NCBI GenBank assembly: GCA_937896275.1
Contig: CALBMW010000615.1
Span: 1 to 22,559 of the forward strand
Reading direction: 5' to 3'
Length of the DNA: 22,559 nt
Source: an uncultured Myxococcales bacterium
GTDB lineage: Bacteria; Myxococcota_A; Bradymonadia; UBA7976; UBA1532
Below are positions 20,801-22,559 of this stretch, in pieces. The position numbers and the translations under genes were made by a program. The notes beneath the pieces are model-generated. The model had not been told where the DNA came from. It did not search any database and worked only from the letters and a program-made list of their open reading frames with translations. Numbering within the stretch: position 1 is the stretch's first letter; the number at the start of each line of letters is the position of its first letter.

Positions 20801-22559
20801 CGGCCCTTCGAGGCCGTGATCGTGGACGCGCCCACCGAGGTCGACGAGCTGGGCGCCAGCCGCGTCGGCCAGGCCACCTGGCTGTTCACCATCGTGGCGC
20901 GGGACGCCGACGGCAGCGATCAGCTGACCTACCGCTTCGACTTCGACGGTGACGGCAACTGGGACACGCAGCCCGGGCGCGCGTCGGCCCTCGTGCACAC
21001 CTACGACGAGCCCGGCATCTACCGCGTGCGCGCCGAGGTGACCGATCCCTGGTCGGGCGCCACCACCGAGGTGACCCGCGAGATCGAGCTGTTGCCCTGG
21101 GAGCAGGCGAACGAGCCGCCGGTGGTGCACGCGCTGCAACTCGACGTGGGGCCGCGTGGCCAGGCCTCGCTGCTCGTCGACGCGCGCGATCCCGAGGGTG
21201 GGCCGCTCGACGTGGTCGTCCACTGGGGCGACGAGGCCGAGGTCGAGGCGCTGGAGCCGTTGGTCGGCTTCCGCGGCCAGCACGAGTATGCCTTCCCGGT
21301 CGACGGGGCCCCTTATGCCGGCCACATCGTGGTCACCGACGAGCTGGGCGCGAGCACCGAGCGCGCCTTCGAGGCCAACGTCGTCGACCGCCTGACGGAC
21401 GTTCGTGACTTCGCGGCGCGGCCGGTGCGCCCCGGCACCTACTTGTTCGAGGTGCTCGCCGACGACGCCGACGGTGTGGCTCAGCTGACCTACGACTTCG
21501 ACTTCGACAGCGACGGCGCTTACGAGATCGTGGGCGCGGCCAGCAGCAGCGCAGTGCACACCTACCCGGACCCGGAGCGCTACCAGGCGCACGTTCGGGT
21601 GACCGACAGCTGGTCGGGTGGGACGGCCGAGGCCGACGTGACGGTGGGCGACGACGAGCAGCAGGCCAACAACCTGGCCCCGCGCCTGCTCGACGTGCGG
21701 TTGGTCATGGGCCACGGCGGCCACGCCACGCTGAGCATCGACGCGACCGACCCCGACGGAGACCGGCTGACCTACGAGGTCGACTGGGCCGACGGCGACG
21801 ACGCGGGCTATCAGGCGCTGGGCGGCGCGCAGGGCGAGCACGACTACGCGTGGCGGGACGACGAGGTGCCCTACCCGGGCACCGTGCGCGTGACCGACCC
21901 CGCGGGCGCCGCGGTCGAGGGCAGCTTCGACGCGCTGCCGGTCGACTCCAAGACCGAGATTCGCGAGATCTCGGTGAGCCCCCTGGACGGGGGTCGGGTG
22001 CAGATCCGGGCCACCGCCACCGACGTCGACAGCGACGAGCTGATCTACGCCTTCGACGTCGAGTCCGACGACGCCTACGAGGCCGAGAACCTGGCCGAGG
22101 GTGCCTACCTGCACGTCTTCGACGAGGCCGGGCCGCACACGGTGCGGGTGCGGGTGACCGATCCCTGGTCGGGCATCGACACCGTGGCCGACTACGACTT
22201 CGAGCTCGAGCCGTGGGTCAACGACGTGCCCATCGGCGGCGACCGCATCGAGGGCGGCGAGGGCGAGTGCCTCGTCTTCCGCATCGCGGGGGCCGACGGG
22301 CAGGTCGACGGCAAGATCGACGCGACGGTCTGCGGCCGCGACGCCAACCCCGATCCCGAGCTGTGGGAGTGGAACTTCGGTGACGGCGCCTTCGCGCGCG
22401 GCAGCGAGGTCGGCCACCGCTTCCAGGACGACGGGCTGTACACGGTGACCGTCGAGGGTGGCAACGAGCTGCGCCCGCTGCGCTCGCAGATCCAGGTGCA
22501 GGTGACGAACGCGGCGCCCACCTTCGACACGCAGCCCCCGGGCATCGCCGAGGCTGGCC
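14882..22559 (+). CDS. Giant exported multi-PKD surface protein (3' end beyond window)
   Basis: One frame stays open from ATG 14882 to the right edge: at least 2,559 residues with no stop. Residues 1-22 are a signal peptide (MPRNLLAALALASCAVPGAA, cleavage near ALA-E). Residues about 130-510 look helical, with squalene-cyclase-like QW motifs (QQQAADGSWNW at 469-479 followed by TRTALSLQIIESWL; also NGWSPEALRLLERKMG), suggesting an alpha/alpha-toroid domain. Ca-binding-like loops occur at 68 (DWNGDGDYDDPNE), 556 and 703. About 510-1058 holds diverged Ig/PKD-like modules. Residues 1059-1702 are seven PKD-like modules of exactly 92 residues with DPDGD...TYxFDWGDGSEP cores. Residues 1703-2446 are four two-domain supermodules, and another PKD (WEWNFGDG) follows. 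PKD arrays usually form extended surface stalks; adhesion or recognition is a guess. It is probably co-transcribed with the OmpA protein 38 bp upstream. Confidence 0.9.
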   Translation, partial: MPRNLLAALALASCAVPGAALAELVVSPIQWVQGRGQIPHPAINNKTTMLQAIAEGGNCGNTYSYRWDWNGDGDYDDPNETARNAAGNGFFAPLELDVQYPVAQGDTVHFPKVEVTCGAETATAVMPVLVYVDRLCPSYPANENCEGDQNIRLTRRVNADRGIDRSLWYMFKQFRHRADDGLGHAVHACTYPGTPALYGQGHSMNAFLRRGHGYGEGRDEDPYYRNLTQCGLHALLTTYNPRGALWFDDVNNKGTDGTGFSYTNGVVGASTYWGGYEASAWAEPLASFGSADYVAPAGPAGVFGRTLGDIGQDLADGVVQCVTGNGGWYYTCQNGGGTTNDASTNGWSPEALRLLERKMGVETYQFAKDNQRRWLQQNCANGICVYGYRDARLSGNALVGYGWVDDQVFDPANAQHMAHLNSIQSNNHTALGLYYMYASTKGLRSFVPEIDRLPNGRDWAAEFTTFLLQQQAADGSWNWVGGWPWGGSVNLQTRTALSLQIIESWLEVQPYGRASPQSAGPGIDITFDHSFTYLLDPTTTITAYRWNVVDFPFGLDLNDDGDFTDPGEHAPEDTNGDRVVTGDEIVFEFTTADPDEQFVYAYGDELNWDDVVQHDVLLSVLDSNGLEYFDRDSVRIELSLKNHAPVIVPHPDGPNARYRGYVGTQVLLDGRRSYDVDAQHVVFPGDDARPPGLPDRVTTIHFDLNLDGDFDDPGEDGTNGPVLMTLRDGQGEGDLVSVPMRVCDDGQWNGKCYDGVERADCSECSFGSAPVELLVNVEPPVIDPGPEPYAGVPGDDTPLDLSGTRDPEGVLGLTYRYRLKEGAGLLSPTPGYPGGADDWGPRPIYNPAPDGPRVDLIEATVTDHGGLASVRDIHVNVANIPPVIEGWATRWIGRPPSQVGAPQVTNLGNGWYRVSVAATPDTRWDLWADYQASDEGGDDLTAALDWGDDGAIEARANGAIGTIGAVVVAGGAHAALTLAVTDDADTTEETRDATAPPGDPTLRYFFDVGGDGTFEVAGGGQGHVDFQAPPGADSIRVTGYVRGAGGDPVTFDAQVPLANAPPVFEVARVLGIDGFDVVVSASAVDPDGDRVTYLVDWGDGSEPTRNQGGVGQHTYPEGAFRAYTVTITADDGRGGTARRQLQVNFPPPAANRAPTIEVARVLSADNFEAVLTASASDPDGDMLTYNFAWGDGSEPTVNAGGLAVHAYPDGQFRAYNVTVTVTDGRGGQAQAQVAVDFPPPPANRAPTLEAVELLEKTGFGVVVSATAVDLDGDVLTYTFNWGDGGPVTRNLGGIANHAYANGVFQSYTLAVTVEDGRGGSVQGQLPIDFPAPAANQPPRIDAVRVVSRDGFLVVAAATAVDPDGDALSYSFDWGDGSEPTVTPGGLADHTFPPGLYRAYTVAVTVTDPRGASAEGQVVIDFPAPAANRDPRLESVRVLGQDGFHVAVAATGVDPDGDALSYTFDWGDGSEPTQNNGGVAEHDFPDGEYGLYTVTVTVADGEGGEAETEIEIDFPEPAANRAPIFELLRLLSKDGFDVVVTASAVDPDGDPITYTFDWGDGSEPTVAGGNLAEHTFPLDTFGTYDVTVQATDPSGGLASRTLRIDFPRPDANRPPRVEELRLVRQNAWDVLAVVSAADPDGDALTYTIDWGDGSEPTVNRGGIAPHHYPDGVYRSYDVVATVDDGRGGEAEGRGVANFPEPAENAVPIITNVDVSVGTRGLVGLTVEAWDPEGERLTYAIHWGDEEEANATVNLAGGSGSHRYDLPADGQPYPAYVVVTDAQGASARRDVDVEVVDAPTVVRDVSANVVRDGTVLINVVAEDADGSDFLVYSFDFNGDGTDEVTNQADSSALNRYPEPGQYMVRVTVTDTWSGVSVEAEGQITLQPWVGENGAPVINRIRVDVGPRGVTRLVVEGWDPEGGRVEQRVHWGDEEDPEANEALVGGVGDHTYALPADGVPYAGWVELEDDQGLITRRPFEAVIVDAPTEVDELGASRVGQATWLFTIVARDADGSDQLTYRFDFDGDGNWDTQPGRASALVHTYDEPGIYRVRAEVTDPWSGATTEVTREIELLPWEQANEPPVVHALQLDVGPRGQASLLVDARDPEGGPLDVVVHWGDEAEVEALEPLVGFRGQHEYAFPVDGAPYAGHIVVTDELGASTERAFEANVVDRLTDVRDFAARPVRPGTYLFEVLADDADGVAQLTYDFDFDSDGAYEIVGAASSSAVHTYPDPERYQAHVRVTDSWSGGTAEADVTVGDDEQQANNLAPRLLDVRLVMGHGGHATLSIDATDPDGDRLTYEVDWADGDDAGYQALGGAQGEHDYAWRDDEVPYPGTVRVTDPAGAAVEGSFDALPVDSKTEIREISVSPLDGGRVQIRATATDVDSDELIYAFDVESDDAYEAENLAEGAYLHVFDEAGPHTVRVRVTDPWSGIDTVADYDFELEPWVNDVPIGGDRIEGGEGECLVFRIAGADGQVDGKIDATVCGRDANPDPELWEWNFGDGAFARGSEVGHRFQDDGLYTVTVEGGNELRPLRSQIQVQVTNAAPTFDTQPPGIAEAG
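18056..19987 (+). repeat. Seven in-phase 276-bp PKD-encoding repeats
   Basis: The module-opening Asn codon recurs at 18056, 18332, 18608, 18884, 19160, 19436 and 19712, and again at 19988, always exactly 276 bp apart. Each unit encodes an Asn-x-x-Pro start, a DPDGD core, WGDGSEP and a final DFPxPxA linker. The units differ in sequence but contain no net insertion or deletion. Confidence 0.92.
19988..22219 (+). repeat. Four two-domain PKD supermodules of 561 bp
   Basis: Units start at 19988, 20549, 21110 and 21671: three are exactly 561 bp (187 residues) and the last is 549 bp. Each has an A domain (DVGPRG...DPEGxxL...HWGDE...LPADGxPY) and a B domain (DADGSDxLxYxFDFxGDG...VTDxWSG). Most are joined by a PW-containing linker (LQPW, LLPW, LEPW). 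Confidence 0.9.

Noticed and set aside
16796..22417. Very long open frame (1,873 codons) on the minus strand
   Set aside because: It is exactly antisense to the PKD protein. High GC3 and the repeat phase keep the opposite frame free of stops; its translation is repetitive Val/Gly/Arg/Asp-rich text with no signal, domain or ribosome site.

Overview
The window is very GC-rich with strong third-position G/C bias. It carries a giant PKD-repeat surface protein, an OmpA protein with calcium-binding (TSP3) repeats, a Cys-rich repeat protein and a RAYT-type transposase. Together these suggest a large-genome Gram-negative bacterium such as a member of Myxococcota or a related former deltaproteobacterial lineage. 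This placement is inference; no rRNA or housekeeping marker is present.

Region 1 (1-428, left edge): the end of a Cys-rich, 45-residue-repeat protein on the minus strand runs off the window. Its upstream side is cut off by a perfect 27-bp inverted repeat (226-291), which I read as a REPIN/REP hairpin.

Region 2 (429-8480, minus strand): a seven-gene, tightly overlapping operon reads from right to left. It starts with a HTH-EIIA(Ntr) fusion protein, then HyfB-, HyfC-, HyfE-, HyfF- and HyfG-like subunits, and ends with a ferredoxin-HyfI (NuoB-like) fusion. It looks like a group 4 [NiFe]-hydrogenase or complex I relative, but the large subunit lacks both CxxC nickel-binding motifs. It is therefore best called an energy-converting-hydrogenase-related (Ehr) complex of unknown electron donor or acceptor. 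A near-consensus sigma70 promoter (TTGACA, 17-bp spacer, AATAGT) lies just upstream of the first gene.

Region 3 (8625-10319, plus strand): a CPA2-type cation/proton antiporter-like protein with two CBS domains is divergently transcribed from the Ehr operon. It probably starts at a CTG codon, and it has Asn-Asn where the family's ion-binding ND or DD pair is expected. The HTH-EIIA protein, the antiporter and the ion-pumping Ehr complex plausibly form one bioenergetic unit.

Region 4 (10400-11784): a complete RAYT transposon (REPtron) bounded by 30-bp inverted repeats (29/30 matches). The same terminal sequence makes up the arms of the hairpin at 226-291, so the window holds both the autonomous element and a likely non-autonomous derivative.

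Region 5 (11813-22559): a small Cys-motif membrane protein (minus strand), then a plus-strand pair made of an OmpA/TSP3 outer-membrane protein and, 38 bp downstream, an enormous exported protein of more than 2,559 residues that continues beyond the window. The giant protein has a signal peptide, an N-terminal region with squalene-cyclase-like (QW-type) motifs, seven PKD-like modules of exactly 92 residues, and then four two-domain supermodules (three of exactly 187 residues, one of 183). No tRNA, rRNA, CRISPR array or replication origin was seen.
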